DNA of 64,000 nt from Bacillus sp. NTK034 (GCF_017303275.1 NZ_JAFKOJ010000005.1:124001-188000); one strand, 5' to 3'; positions 1-8,757 are shown, numbered from the stretch's first letter. Notes: generated from the letters alone by a model not told the origin. Numbers and translations: made by a program.

Positions 1-76
1 CCAGACTGGTGAGAACACGATTAGCAGGAATAATTCCCTCGATTTCTCTTACTATAGCATCTTCCAATTTTTTCAT
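1..76 (-). CDS. N-terminal fragment of an unidentified protein, cut by the window edge
   Basis: Only the first 25 codons are present, reading MKKLEDAIVREIEGIIPANR then VLTSL, and the gene runs off the left edge. The start lies 5 nt after the stop of the DUF6282 gene, so the two are probably co-transcribed. AGAAAGG abuts the ATG at 74-76, so the TTG at 64-66 in the same frame is an alternative start with better spacing. The pattern of an acidic helix followed by 'NRVLTS' resembles the start of FAD-linked glycolate/lactate oxidases (GlcD type), but 25 residues cannot establish this. Confidence 0.5.
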   Translation of the reverse strand, partial: MKKLEDAIVREIEGIIPANRVLTSL

Positions 77-81
77 CCTTT

Positions 82-963
82 CTAAATCCCCAGCAGCCTC
101 TTAGGGTTGTCACTTACCATTTTCGTAATCTCATTTTCTGTTATTCCATATGCCAGCATTTCTTCTATAAAATTACTTAAGGCTTTAATAGGTGCAATAT
201 TATGCCGCTGTCCGTAATCTGTCACCATTACACAGGAATCAGCTCCAAGAACTTTAATGCTCTCAGCCATTTCCCTTGGGGAAATATCGTTAAAGTCTTC
301 ACTGCATGCTAAATAACATTTTTCCAGGATGCACCCTTTTTTCACTAATTCTTTTTCTAATTCAAAAGGCACTCTGGCAATACCTAAATCTGTATGCTGA
401 ATTAAGATTTTCTCAACTTTTTTCTCAATAGCTGCCTCCACTAATACAAGCACTTCCTCAGCAGCCAGATGTCCCGTGGCCAACACAATATCCGCCTCTG
501 CAACCAGTTCTAAGATTTCATGTACTTCCGGCAGGAGTTTTTTGTTTTCATCCCAAATTTCAATCCCGGAACCAGGGTGCTTCATAGAACGCTTGCTATT
601 AAAGAATTTGGTTTTCTTTTTACCAAAATACCTTTGATGCTCTTCAGCAGAAAAAGTAGGCATCCAAATGATTTTCGCCCCTAAACGGATCGCTGCATCT
701 ACTGCGGTTGGAGACAACCCTCCTGTAAAATAATTGCACACCAGCCCCCCGTACACATGAACTCCGGGCTCTTTTTCCCGGATTAAACTTGCCCGGTCAA
801 CTGTCTGAGCTTCATGTGCCTTTAAAACCACACCCGCCATCTCAGCATTTTTAATATCCTCTATTAGTTCCCAGTCGGTTTGCTTCCTTGGAAACAAACT
901 TGGTGAACTATGAACATGTAATTCAATTGCTCCTTTTAATAATGGATGAAACTCTTGTGCCAT
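82..963 (-). CDS. DUF6282 family protein, amidohydrolase-like
   Basis: A 293-residue soluble protein resembling the DUF6282 family, which looks like a TIM-barrel metal hydrolase. Visible candidate metal ligands are an HVH motif at residues 16-18, then His in ATGHLA and IQHTD, and Asp in VTDYGQ. The substrate is unknown. I start at the ATG at 961-963, because AAGGAG lies 8 nt upstream. The in-frame GTG at 970-972 overlaps that ribosome site and is unlikely to be used. It directly precedes the truncated gene at the window edge. Family assignment is fairly firm; activity is inferred from the His/Asp pattern. Confidence 0.8.
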   Translation of the reverse strand: MAQEFHPLLKGAIELHVHSSPSLFPRKQTDWELIEDIKNAEMAGVVLKAHEAQTVDRASLIREKEPGVHVYGGLVCNYFTGGLSPTAVDAAIRLGAKIIWMPTFSAEEHQRYFGKKKTKFFNSKRSMKHPGSGIEIWDENKKLLPEVHEILELVAEADIVLATGHLAAEEVLVLVEAAIEKKVEKILIQHTDLGIARVPFELEKELVKKGCILEKCYLACSEDFNDISPREMAESIKVLGADSCVMVTDYGQRHNIAPIKALSNFIEEMLAYGITENEITKMVSDNPKRLLGI

Positions 964-972
964 AGCCGCCAC

Positions 973-1390
973 TCCTTAGCATTAAATTTATTGTTATAAA
1001 AGTAATTTGCAATTTCCATGCCAATTTACATTAGTTAAATGCGGAGCCCTGTCGGCTTTGAAGAACTTTTTCAAATTAATATGTAAAAAAATTAAGACAA
1101 TTTAGTAATTTTTCTTTACAAATGACTAACGATCCCTAACTTCAATTCATCATCAGCTCTAATATCATGGTTAACACAATTGGCAAATAACATTAGAGTG
1201 ACTGCCAAATAAAAAATCCCTCTCTTGAGACAGAAATAGGATTTTACCTAACTGTCAGCAAAAAAGGGAAATACCGATAAAAAATTAATAAATGGGATAC
1301 ATCTGGGTTGCTTGTTAATATGACTCCCATACAATGCACTTCATAGTTTAATAGTAACTTTCTGTTATAATATTATTTTTTTCCTGATTT
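973..1390. other. Intergenic region without a recognisable gene
   Basis: About 420 bases of AT-rich sequence between the DUF6282 start and the MFS transporter stop. It must hold the promoter for the DUF6282 gene on the minus strand and the 3' end of the MFS transcript. I see no convincing promoter, terminator or small ORF. A weak inverted AAATCC/GGATTT pair near 1208-1245 has a long loop and is not a good terminator. Confidence 0.5.
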
Positions 1391-2599
1391 CTAACTTAAC
1401 CTTCTAAGTCCTACTGACAGCCACACCACAACCGGAAGCAGCCCAAGAGAAACCACCGTAATTCCCGTCCAGCCTCCAGTCTGCCATACCAGTCCGGCAA
1501 GCGTCCCTCCGGTTGCGACTCCAAGGTAATAGCTTACGAGATAGATGCTCGAGGCACCCGCTTTGTGATGGGCAGCGAGCTCATTTACAATGGTCGCCAT
1601 CAGTGAATGCGCCACAAAGAACCCCAGGCAGGTCAGGCAGAGACCCATTACAACTACTGATAAAGAGTGCACATTGGTAATTAAGGTCCCTCCTATTAAA
1701 ATGACGGTTCCAACCGAGACCAGTGTGGTTTGCCTAAAATGAGCAGACAGGCTTCCGCCTAGCATGGAACCAGCTATACCGAAGCTGTATGCCAGGTAGG
1801 TAAAAGAAATATTTTTTACAGAAAGATTAAAAGGATCCTGTTCGAGATAAAAAGGGAGGTACGTCCATACTCCTGTGAACGAAAATTGGAGGAGGATTCC
1901 CATCGTGAATGCAGGGAAAAGCTTCGTATTTTTCAGATGTGAGCCCATGCCTGACAAGTCTTTTTTAACAGATATCTTACTGGGCTTAAAATAATGAGAT
2001 TTTGGCAAAGTCATAAAATATAGGATGAATAACAGAATGGAGAATCCAAATAGGAAGTAAACAGAAGTCTGCCAGCTGGCCATATCAGCAATGTATCCGA
2101 CGAAGATGCGGCCGGCCATTCCGCCAATGGCATTGGCTGCAATATACATGGTAATGCCGAGACTAACGCTGCTGGAATCCAGTTCCTCCCCTAAATACGC
2201 GATGGCAGCTGCAGGCAGGCCCGCTATACAAATCCCCTGCAGGAAGCGCAGCACCAGAAACGTTTCAAAATTAGGCGAAATGGGCAAAAGCACCAGCGGA
2301 ATAATGGTGCAAACAAGCGTGATATTCATTATTGAAACCCGACCGATTCGATCAGATAGAAATCCAAAGAATAGCAATCCGAAAATCATAGAAACTACAG
2401 CAGCAGACAGTGATAAACCGGCTGTTGCAGATGTTATGTCAAATGATTTCACCAGCAAAGGCATAATCGGCTGCACAAAGTATAAATTAGCAAATGCTAA
2501 AATGGATGCACTCGTCATCGCAATCATAATTTTTTTGAAGCCGGCATCATGCAGCGAATATTTATCTGATTCCTGTTGTTTAGCATTTACAGCAGTCAT
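1391..2599 (-). CDS. MFS transporter, YybF/AraJ-like efflux permease
   Basis: A 402-residue major facilitator protein with about 12 hydrophobic segments. The loop 2-3 signature GFLSDRIGR is at residues 79-87, and a charged central loop follows LPKSHY after TM6. The family exports drugs or small metabolites by proton antiport; the substrate here cannot be read from sequence. A GGGTGG ribosome site stands 4 nt before the ATG. It is transcribed away from ywqB and shares no operon with visible neighbours. Family confident, substrate unknown. Confidence 0.85.
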   Translation of the reverse strand: MTAVNAKQQESDKYSLHDAGFKKIMIAMTSASILAFANLYFVQPIMPLLVKSFDITSATAGLSLSAAVVSMIFGLLFFGFLSDRIGRVSIMNITLVCTIIPLVLLPISPNFETFLVLRFLQGICIAGLPAAAIAYLGEELDSSSVSLGITMYIAANAIGGMAGRIFVGYIADMASWQTSVYFLFGFSILLFILYFMTLPKSHYFKPSKISVKKDLSGMGSHLKNTKLFPAFTMGILLQFSFTGVWTYLPFYLEQDPFNLSVKNISFTYLAYSFGIAGSMLGGSLSAHFRQTTLVSVGTVILIGGTLITNVHSLSVVVMGLCLTCLGFFVAHSLMATIVNELAAHHKAGASSIYLVSYYLGVATGGTLAGLVWQTGGWTGITVVSLGLLPVVVWLSVGLRRLS

Positions 2600-2754
2600 T
2601 ATCCCACCCAGTTCCTTTAATGCGTTAAATCCATTATATCATTTTATCTATAAAAAAATCGAAAATTCCGACTAAATTCACCGCAGGATTTCCATTAAGA
2701 ACTTTTCTAACCTATTTTTGAAACAGTGCGCACCTTCATTCCAGTTGCTCTAAA

Positions 2755-2763
2755 TGTTATAAT
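2755..2763 (+). promoter_or_regulatory. Extended -10 promoter for ywqB-ywqA
   Basis: TGTTATAAT reads as an extended -10 element (TGn then TATAAT at 2758-2763). The -35 (TTCATT) is weak, as is usual for extended -10 promoters. Transcription would begin near 2770, just before the REP-like palindrome. Confidence 0.5.
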
Positions 2764-2778
2764 ATAGGAATGTACTTT

Positions 2779-2844
2779 GGGACATGGGGACAGGTTGGTT
2801 GTCCCCTGCGGAACGCCGGGACAACCAACCTGTCCCTCTGTCCC
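2779..2844. repeat. REP-like palindromic element, 27-bp arms
   Basis: Arms at 2779-2805 and 2818-2844 are inverted copies with about 2 mismatches around a 12-nt loop. Each arm begins and ends in GGGAC/GTCCC and contains a GGACAGGTTGGTTGTCC core. The element fills the leader of ywqB, ending 6 nt before the ribosome site. It looks like the GGGACAGG-type REP palindromes of bacilli mobilised by REP-associated tyrosine transposases; that link is an inference, as no transposase is present here. Confidence 0.8.
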
Positions 2845-2864
2845 ACCAAAAAGGGGGTTGAAAG

Positions 2865-4484
2865 ATGATTCCGGAGCGGTTTTTGGAGCCTTTGGAGTTT
2901 GCAGCGAATGAGCTGAAGGGGATTCTGCGTGCAGAGAATGAGGAAGATGCACGCCTGATGCAGAAGGGGCTGATGCTTTTTCGGCAGGGTCTTGTTTATC
3001 AGCTTCGCTTTGAGGATGATAAGGTTTTGGCGACAGTCCAGGATGTGACTCCCGCAAAGGTTGAACTGGATCTTGAGTTTATTCATTTGAGCGAGTGTTC
3101 CTGTCCGGCTGAAGGTTTTTGCCGCCATCAGACTGCGGTATTTCTGCAGCTTCTCTCCAAAGCCAGAAGTGTGTCCATATGGATTGAAGAGTGGAGGAAG
3201 CCGATAAAGGAAAAGCAGACAGCCAAGAATTGGGGGCTTCAAAGAGCAAAGGATCTTTTGAAATCCTCCGGTCAGCTGAAGACCGGTTATGACGGCTGGG
3301 TTGCCGGATTCCAAGAAAGCTTTACCGAGCTGATGGAAAAACAGGGAGAGCCTCGTCCCTATGTCCTCCCTGAGCTTTTCCATGTTTATCTGCGCCGCAT
3401 GAAAGCGGGAGCACCGGTCGAACAGGAATGGAGGCTTCTTTATTTGCTTATCGGCTATGTCTTTTCTTTTAAAAAGCTGATGGCGCTTAGCAGGAAGTAT
3501 GGCCACGGCGAAGAGTTGATTGACCGTTATTACCGCCATCTCTATCAGTCCCTGATGGAAGATTCCGTTGAGATTATGAACAAACTGTCTGTGCACTCCC
3601 TTCCCTTCGCTTTCGATCAATATATTGAAAAGCTGAAAGATGATTCCGCCGGGCTGATCACCGGTTCTTTTGGTTTGGATTATGAACGGGCCCATTTATA
3701 CAGGCTGTTATGGACACATTTTTTCAAAAAGAAAGAATGGCGTGAAGCGGAGATCCAGAAGCTGGAGCCTTCCATCAAAGAGGAATCGCCCAGTCTTCCT
3801 TCTGTGGCAGGTTATGTGCATCTTCATATCCTTGAACGAAATGATGAACAGGCACTCAGTGTTTTAAGTGTGCCAAATGACTTAATGACTCCTTATATGC
3901 TTTACTGGATCGATTATTTTTCAGCCAATAAGGACTGGAATCGGATGGGTCCTTATGCAGAAGCATTTATCCATAAATTACGGGATTACCTGAAACAATC
4001 TGATGACTATTATGCCTGTATGGATTTTACCCGGTTGGCCATGAGGGCGATTTCTCCTTATTGCCAGGAAAGCAGCAAAATGGATTTGTACGAGAAAGCC
4101 CTTATGGAAACGCTGCCGTACAGCTACAACGATTATGAATACCTGCTTTTTGAAAAAGGCGAATTCATAAAGTGGGCAGATCTGCAGGCGTTTATTGGCT
4201 TTGATATTGATTCTCTAGGCAAGGACCGGATCAGGGAAATCAGCAAAAAGGAGCCCTCCATCCTCCTGCCTCTTTATCATCAGTCTATCACTGCCCATAT
4301 CAATATGAAAAACAGGGATCATTATCGCGAGGCTGTCCGGAAAATGAAAAAGCTTCGCACGCTGTACAACAAACTGAAACGCCAGGAAGACTGGCAGCTT
4401 TTTCTTGAATTGCTGCTTGAAAAAACGAAGCGTCTCCGCGCCTTTCAGGAAGAATGCAAAAGGGGTAAGCTAATCGATGCTTAA
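2865..4484 (+). CDS. ywqB: SWIM zinc-finger protein YwqB
   Basis: A 539-residue protein with a SWIM zinc finger, CxCx5CxH, formed by Cys78, Cys80, Cys86 and His88. The rest is helical and has no recognised catalytic motif. SWIM domains bind DNA or protein partners, and this family is found beside SNF2 helicases. GGGGG lies 7-8 nt before the ATG. Its last 8 nt overlap the helicase gene, so the pair is translationally coupled and probably acts together. In B. subtilis the homologue sits next to ywqA. Identity is strong from the motif plus synteny; the biological role is unknown. Confidence 0.85.
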   Translation: MIPERFLEPLEFAANELKGILRAENEEDARLMQKGLMLFRQGLVYQLRFEDDKVLATVQDVTPAKVELDLEFIHLSECSCPAEGFCRHQTAVFLQLLSKARSVSIWIEEWRKPIKEKQTAKNWGLQRAKDLLKSSGQLKTGYDGWVAGFQESFTELMEKQGEPRPYVLPELFHVYLRRMKAGAPVEQEWRLLYLLIGYVFSFKKLMALSRKYGHGEELIDRYYRHLYQSLMEDSVEIMNKLSVHSLPFAFDQYIEKLKDDSAGLITGSFGLDYERAHLYRLLWTHFFKKKEWREAEIQKLEPSIKEESPSLPSVAGYVHLHILERNDEQALSVLSVPNDLMTPYMLYWIDYFSANKDWNRMGPYAEAFIHKLRDYLKQSDDYYACMDFTRLAMRAISPYCQESSKMDLYEKALMETLPYSYNDYEYLLFEKGEFIKWADLQAFIGFDIDSLGKDRIREISKKEPSILLPLYHQSITAHINMKNRDHYREAVRKMKKLRTLYNKLKRQEDWQLFLELLLEKTKRLRAFQEECKRGKLIDA

Positions 4485-7296
4485 AACGAGATTTCTCCAT
4501 GTGAAAGTGAAACCAATAAACAATGACCGCTACCTGATTTTTGCCGTCAATGAAGAAGGCCGCCTTCTACCCCAGAAAGAATGGATGCCGCTTCTTTTTA
4601 ACCATCACAGAGAAAGTTTTTTTGGGACTATGCTTGATGCTGTTGATGCGGACGGAATCAAAGGAATTTCTGTAAGCGGCTGGCAGCTCGTTACCCTGTT
4701 TGCGGCTGAGCAGTTCAACCGTTTGATTGAATGGAGCTGGGATGAAACTGCCGAAATTCTGCTGGCTTCCTCTCATGCTCTTTACGATTCAATCGTGGAA
4801 AAAGAATGGATGCCGGATTTTGCCGCCTGGGAACAGGATCAATTCCGCTGGGCACTGCCGGAAAGTGTAATTACCGAATTCGGCACGAACTTTTGGGACC
4901 AGAATGTAGAAGGCTCCCCTGTCCGGGAGTTTATCGGAGATTTATTTCACCGCTCCCTTGATGGCTTTATGAATCAAAATCAGGAAGCGAAAGCACAGTT
5001 CGGTGAAAAGCTTGAAGCATTGAGGAGTGAGCACCTCTCACCAAGGGATCTTGCAGCTTATTTTGATGAAGAAAGCTGGCAGGAATGGATCGGTGTCAAA
5101 TCAAATGAAGCTCCTTTTTCGATTGGACTTAAGCTGGAAGAGCCCGGGGATATTGACTCCAGCTGGGATTTGGCGATTTTCCTTCGCGGAAAAAATAATT
5201 CTGATGTCTTTGTCGACTACAAGGACTATTCCAACTATCCGCATGACTGGCATGATTATGATGATTCAATTGAAAAAGAAATCCAGCGCTGGCTTGAGCT
5301 TTTTCCATGGCTTGCAGGCAGGCCCGGACAGATCTCCACTTCCCTGACCGAAGATGAAGCCTGGACCTTTCTGACTGAAGCAAGCGAAACACTGCTCGCA
5401 CTTGGCGTGGAAATTCTGCTTCCTTCATGGTGGCAGGCAATGAAGAACGCTAGCCTGAAAGTCAAAGCCAAAGTGAAAGGAACTGGCAGTCATCGCCCTT
5501 CGTTTGTCGGGCTGCAGTCCATGCTTGATTATGATTGGCGCTTCAGCATGAACGGCGTTGATTTAACAGAGGATGAATTCCGGGGCATGGTTGAGGAAAA
5601 AAGACGGCTTGTCTACATTCGCGGCCGCTGGATCAAGCTGGATCCCCATTTTGTCCGCCAAATTCAGGATTTAATGAAGAAAGCGGAAAAAGAAGGATTG
5701 CATGTCCGTGACTTGATAGAACAGGAGCTTATGGCTGACGAGAGCACGCAGGAAGACGAGCTGGATAATCCTAAGGCTTTTGCCCGTATTCAGATTGAGC
5801 TTAACCGCCAGTGGAAACAGATGGTGAAGCAGCTACGCGATATCAAAAGTCTTCCGCTTGAAGAGGTTCCTGCAAGCTTCAAGGGTGATCTCCGCCCTTA
5901 TCAGAAGCTCGGTATGAGCTGGCTGCTGTTTCTGCGCCGATATGGTTTTGGCGCCATTCTGGCAGATGATATGGGGCTTGGAAAAACGATTCAGCTGATC
6001 TCTTATCTTTTAAAGGTAAAGAAAGAGGAAGACAGCGGCCCATCGCTTATCGTCTGCCCTACATCTGTCCTCGGCAACTGGCAGAAGGAAATCGAGCGCT
6101 TCGCACCTGGCATGAGTGTGTATCTCCATTACGGTTCAAACCGCCTGAAGGGCGAAAGCTTTTCTGAAAAAGTAATGGAGTCTGATATTGTGCTGACCTC
6201 CTATGGACTGACCCATATGGATCTGGAGGATTTTGAAACCATCGAGTGGAGCTCCATTTCAATTGATGAAGCCCAAAATATTAAAAATGCCCAGACAAAG
6301 CAATCGCGGGCTGTCCGAAAGTTAAAGGGCAAGCACCATATTGCCCTCACCGGCACGCCGATGGAAAACCGGCTGACCGAGCTCTGGTCCATTTTTGACT
6401 TTACGAACCACGGCTATCTCGGCAGTCTCGGGCAGTTCCAGAAGCGCTATGTACTGCCGATTGAGAAGGATGACGACAAGAATAAAGTTAAGCAGCTGCA
6501 GGCATATATCCGTCCCTTCCTGCTCCGCCGCACAAAGAAGGATGAGGATGTAGCCCTAAATCTGCCTGATAAGCTTGAGCAGAAGGAATATTGCCCACTG
6601 ACTGCTGAACAGGCCTCACTATACGAGCAGCTTGTCCAGGATACATTCGCACAGATCGAAAAGCTGTCAGGGTTTGAGCGCAAAGGTCTGATCCTGCAGT
6701 TATTAAGCCGCTTAAAGCAGCTGTGCAACCACCCGGCCCTTTATTTAAAAGAGGAGAAGCCAAAGCATGTCCTTGAACGATCTGTAAAGCTTGAAAAGTT
6801 AAGCGAGCTTGTCGGCGCTGTACATGAACAGGGAGAAAGCTGCCTGATATTCACCCAATATATAGAAATGGGGAACATGATCGCCCGCCTGCTGAAAAAA
6901 CAATTCGGATTCGATGTGCCGTTTTTAAACGGCAGCGTGCCAAAGCAGGAACGTGATCATATGATCAGCCGTTTTCAAAATCACGAATTCCCTGTATTCC
7001 TGCTGTCGCTTAAAGCCGGCGGAACCGGTTTAAATCTGACGGCAGCAAACCATGTCATCCATTATGACCGCTGGTGGAATCCCGCCGTCGAAAACCAGGC
7101 AACCGACCGCGCATACCGGATTGGGCAAAAACGCTTTGTTCATGTTCATAAAATGATTGCCACTGGGACGCTCGAAGAGAAGATTGATAGCATGCTCGAA
7201 AAAAAGCAGTCCCTTAATGATCAAATTATTACGAGCGAGAATTGGATTACCGAGCTTTCAACAGATGAGCTTAGAGATCTGGTTCACCTGACATAA
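4477..7296 (+). CDS. ywqA: SNF2/RapA-family DEAD-like helicase YwqA
   Basis: A 939-residue double-stranded DNA translocase. An N-terminal SNF2-associated region covers about residues 1-460. The ATPase lobe has Walker A DDMGLGKT at 497-504, Walker B DEAQ at 597-600 and TGTPMENRL in motif III. The second lobe carries FTQY, SLKAGGTGLNL and the arginine-finger block QATDRAYRIGQ. It would hydrolyse ATP to remodel protein-DNA complexes, possibly guided by the SWIM protein encoded upstream. The start overlaps ywqB by 8 nt. A hairpin terminator follows directly. Family assignment is firm; cellular function is not established. Confidence 0.93.
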   Translation: MLKTRFLHVKVKPINNDRYLIFAVNEEGRLLPQKEWMPLLFNHHRESFFGTMLDAVDADGIKGISVSGWQLVTLFAAEQFNRLIEWSWDETAEILLASSHALYDSIVEKEWMPDFAAWEQDQFRWALPESVITEFGTNFWDQNVEGSPVREFIGDLFHRSLDGFMNQNQEAKAQFGEKLEALRSEHLSPRDLAAYFDEESWQEWIGVKSNEAPFSIGLKLEEPGDIDSSWDLAIFLRGKNNSDVFVDYKDYSNYPHDWHDYDDSIEKEIQRWLELFPWLAGRPGQISTSLTEDEAWTFLTEASETLLALGVEILLPSWWQAMKNASLKVKAKVKGTGSHRPSFVGLQSMLDYDWRFSMNGVDLTEDEFRGMVEEKRRLVYIRGRWIKLDPHFVRQIQDLMKKAEKEGLHVRDLIEQELMADESTQEDELDNPKAFARIQIELNRQWKQMVKQLRDIKSLPLEEVPASFKGDLRPYQKLGMSWLLFLRRYGFGAILADDMGLGKTIQLISYLLKVKKEEDSGPSLIVCPTSVLGNWQKEIERFAPGMSVYLHYGSNRLKGESFSEKVMESDIVLTSYGLTHMDLEDFETIEWSSISIDEAQNIKNAQTKQSRAVRKLKGKHHIALTGTPMENRLTELWSIFDFTNHGYLGSLGQFQKRYVLPIEKDDDKNKVKQLQAYIRPFLLRRTKKDEDVALNLPDKLEQKEYCPLTAEQASLYEQLVQDTFAQIEKLSGFERKGLILQLLSRLKQLCNHPALYLKEEKPKHVLERSVKLEKLSELVGAVHEQGESCLIFTQYIEMGNMIARLLKKQFGFDVPFLNGSVPKQERDHMISRFQNHEFPVFLLSLKAGGTGLNLTAANHVIHYDRWWNPAVENQATDRAYRIGQKRFVHVHKMIATGTLEEKIDSMLEKKQSLNDQIITSENWITELSTDELRDLVHLT

Positions 7297-7302
7297 ATTT
7301 TT

Positions 7303-7695
7303 TCAGTCTTCAAGTCCTTGATATGCATAAAGGCTTGAAGGCTGTTTTTTTATTTTCGCATATTCAGGCTTGTTAGGCTTTTGCGTCAGAAAGGTTACTT
7401 TGCTGCCTTCTTTTATAATGAAACAGGATAGCAGCTGGTATGTAGGGTTATTGTCCCCGGCGTTTATCGCCACCTGGCCGAGTTTAAATTTATAATGAAG
7501 AAGTCTTTCCTTATCATTTTCCATATCGTTGAACGTGAGTGAAGTATGGCTTCTAAGAGGAATTCTTTGATAGGATTTGTTATTCTGTAGCTGGATGAGC
7601 TGAAGCGCATCAAAGAAGCTTGGCTGATGATTGGTGTTTAATCTTTTATTTGCTGTTTGGAAATACAGGTACCCGGTTTCATCTCCTTTATCCAC
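7303..7695 (-). CDS. Conserved hypothetical protein, possibly YwpG
   Basis: A 130-residue soluble protein starting VDKGDETGYLYF. I choose the GTG at 7693-7695 because AGGAGGTG lies 7 nt upstream; longer readings have no ribosome site. There is no signal peptide, membrane segment or known catalytic motif. It lies between ywqA and ssbB, where B. subtilis keeps ywpG, a protein of about the same length, so it may be that gene; I cannot confirm this from memory of the sequence. Its 3' end overlaps the ywqA terminator on the other strand. Confidence 0.65.
   Translation of the reverse strand: MDKGDETGYLYFQTANKRLNTNHQPSFFDALQLIQLQNNKSYQRIPLRSHTSLTFNDMENDKERLLHYKFKLGQVAINAGDNNPTYQLLSCFIIKEGSKVTFLTQKPNKPEYAKIKKQPSSLYAYQGLED
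7308..7352 (+). terminator. Terminator of ywqB-ywqA
   Basis: CTTCAAG (7308-7314) pairs with CTTGAAG (7334-7340), extended by a CCTT/AAGG pairing with one bulge, followed by a run of Ts at 7345-7351. It lies inside the 3' end of the convergent gene. Confidence 0.8.
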
Positions 7696-7828
7696 TAAAT
7701 TACACCTCCTCTTTATTATTTTCAAAAAGTATATTCGACATATTCTGTGAAAATCCTCCCTGATTCTTAATACCTATATACAATATTTGTTTTCACAAAC
7801 CGCTTTATTACCATTTAATGTTAGAAAT

Positions 7829-7852
7829 AACCCGGCACAGGAGTACCGGGTT
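7829..7852 (-). terminator. Hairpin downstream of the ssbB operon
   Basis: AACCCGG (7829-7835) pairs with CCGGGTT (7846-7852) around a 10-nt loop. On the minus strand it is followed only by ATTTCT, so it may be a modest terminator. On the plus strand it is followed by TTT. Confidence 0.55.
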
Positions 7853-7933
7853 TCAAATTTAAGGGAAGTGCTGGGGATATGATTGATTCTCTATAGGGAA
7901 GGAAAATATGTGGACAGCTGGTTGGGGATGCCG

Positions 7934-8125
7934 TCAATTAATTACGGTAAGTCGTCCAGGTTTCTCCTGGGGACGGTTTTGCATTGCGGTTTCACGGATG
8001 AAGGATTCAAGCTGGTGAACTCGTTTATTCAGGTCATCGACTCTTTGGTTTGATTTTCCGAGCATCTTTATGAGGCTTTCGAGCAAATATTCCAATGCCT
8101 TTTCTCTTTCAGACACTTCTTTCAA
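7934..8125 (-). CDS. Small coiled-coil protein downstream of ssbB
   Basis: A 63-residue, highly charged protein with a heptad-like run (EYLLESLIKML, VDDLNKRVHQLE) suggesting a short coiled coil. There is no membrane segment. The TTG start overlaps the ssbB stop (TTTTGA arrangement), with GGAGG 10 nt upstream inside ssbB, so it is translationally coupled to ssbB. I do not recognise a family. The coupling suggests a role linked to single-stranded DNA binding or competence, which is an inference. Confidence 0.6.
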   Translation of the reverse strand: MKEVSEREKALEYLLESLIKMLGKSNQRVDDLNKRVHQLESFIRETAMQNRPQEKPGRLTVIN

Positions 8126-8490
8126 AATGGAAGTTCCTCCTTGGTCACGGTCACCGGGATATCCTCTGTCTTCTTCCGGTCGAGAAAGCGGACCGATTCC
8201 GCTACCACCTCTGTTACATAAATACGTTTCTTTTCCTGATTATCATAATGCCTCGTCTGAATTCGCCCGGTTATCCCGATCAGCGTTCCTTTCCGGCAAT
8301 ATTGTGATGTATTTTCCGCTGATTTTTTCCATAAAGTACACTGAACAAAGTCCGCATCGATTTCACCCTTCTGGTTGCGGTATTGGCGGTTTACTGCCAG
8401 CGTCACATTTGTCACCGGAATTCCTTCCTGTGTCCTTTTCAGCTCAGGATCCCTTGTCAATCTTCCAACCAGGGTCACTTGATTGATCAT
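8122..8490 (-). CDS. ssbB: Single-stranded DNA-binding protein SsbB (competence type)
   Basis: A 122-residue OB-fold protein matching the short SsbB/YwpH class (MINQVTLVGRLTRDPELK, FVQCTLWKK, GRIQTRHYDN). It binds incoming single strands during transformation. The ATG at 8488-8490 is chosen because GAGGAG is 9 nt upstream; the first ATG at 8499 abuts that site. It lacks the long glycine-rich linker of SsbA yet ends in EELPF, close to the SSB tip that recruits partner proteins. ComK-like boxes and a sigma-A promoter lie directly upstream, fitting competence control. Confidence 0.9.
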   Translation of the reverse strand: MINQVTLVGRLTRDPELKRTQEGIPVTNVTLAVNRQYRNQKGEIDADFVQCTLWKKSAENTSQYCRKGTLIGITGRIQTRHYDNQEKKRIYVTEVVAESVRFLDRKKTEDIPVTVTKEELPF

Positions 8491-8519
8491 AGCTTTCATC
8501 TCCTCTCTTTAATAGCTAT

Positions 8520-8549
8520 ATCATATCCGGAACTTCTCCACTGTGTAAA
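8520..8549 (-). promoter_or_regulatory. Sigma-A promoter of ssbB
   Basis: On the minus strand -35 TTTACA (8544-8549) and -10 TATGAT (8520-8525) are separated by 18 bp. The first ComK-like box ends 6 bp upstream of the -35. Confidence 0.6.
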
Positions 8550-8555
8550 AATGCC

Positions 8556-8653
8556 AAAATGTGTTTTTTGCAGAGCCTTTTCGGCAAAAACACCCTTAAA
8601 AATTTATTTTTCAGCTCCTTTTCCACAAAAAACGCCCCCGAAAATCTTATTTT
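8556..8653. promoter_or_regulatory. Three ComK-like AT-boxes (AAAA-N5-TTTT)
   Basis: Boxes occur at 8556-8568, 8598-8610 and 8641-8653. Their starts are 42 and 43 bp apart, close to four helical turns, so all face the same side. ComK binds pairs of such boxes as a tetramer in the known regulon, with the widest class separated by 31 bp; the gaps here are 29 and 30 bp. Their position just upstream of the ssbB -35 supports competence control. Confidence 0.6.
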
Positions 8654-8710
8654 CAACATATACAAAAAGGAAATTCGACAATCTGTCAAATTCGCTTTCA
8701 GTTTAGCCTG

Positions 8711-8719
8711 TGTTATAAT
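8711..8719 (+). promoter_or_regulatory. Extended -10 promoter of ywpF
   Basis: TGTTATAAT gives TGn plus a perfect -10 TATAAT at 8714-8719; the -35 region (TTCGCT) is poor. The ywpF start codon follows 39 nt downstream of the -10. Confidence 0.55.
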
Positions 8720-8757
8720 TTTTTATAGACAACTTATTTTAGAGATGGAGGTAAGCC

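Noticed and set aside
2757-3695. 312-codon minus-strand frame opposite ywqB
   Set aside because: It overlaps a gene with a SWIM motif and syntenic partner, has no ribosome site, and includes the REP palindrome at its end.
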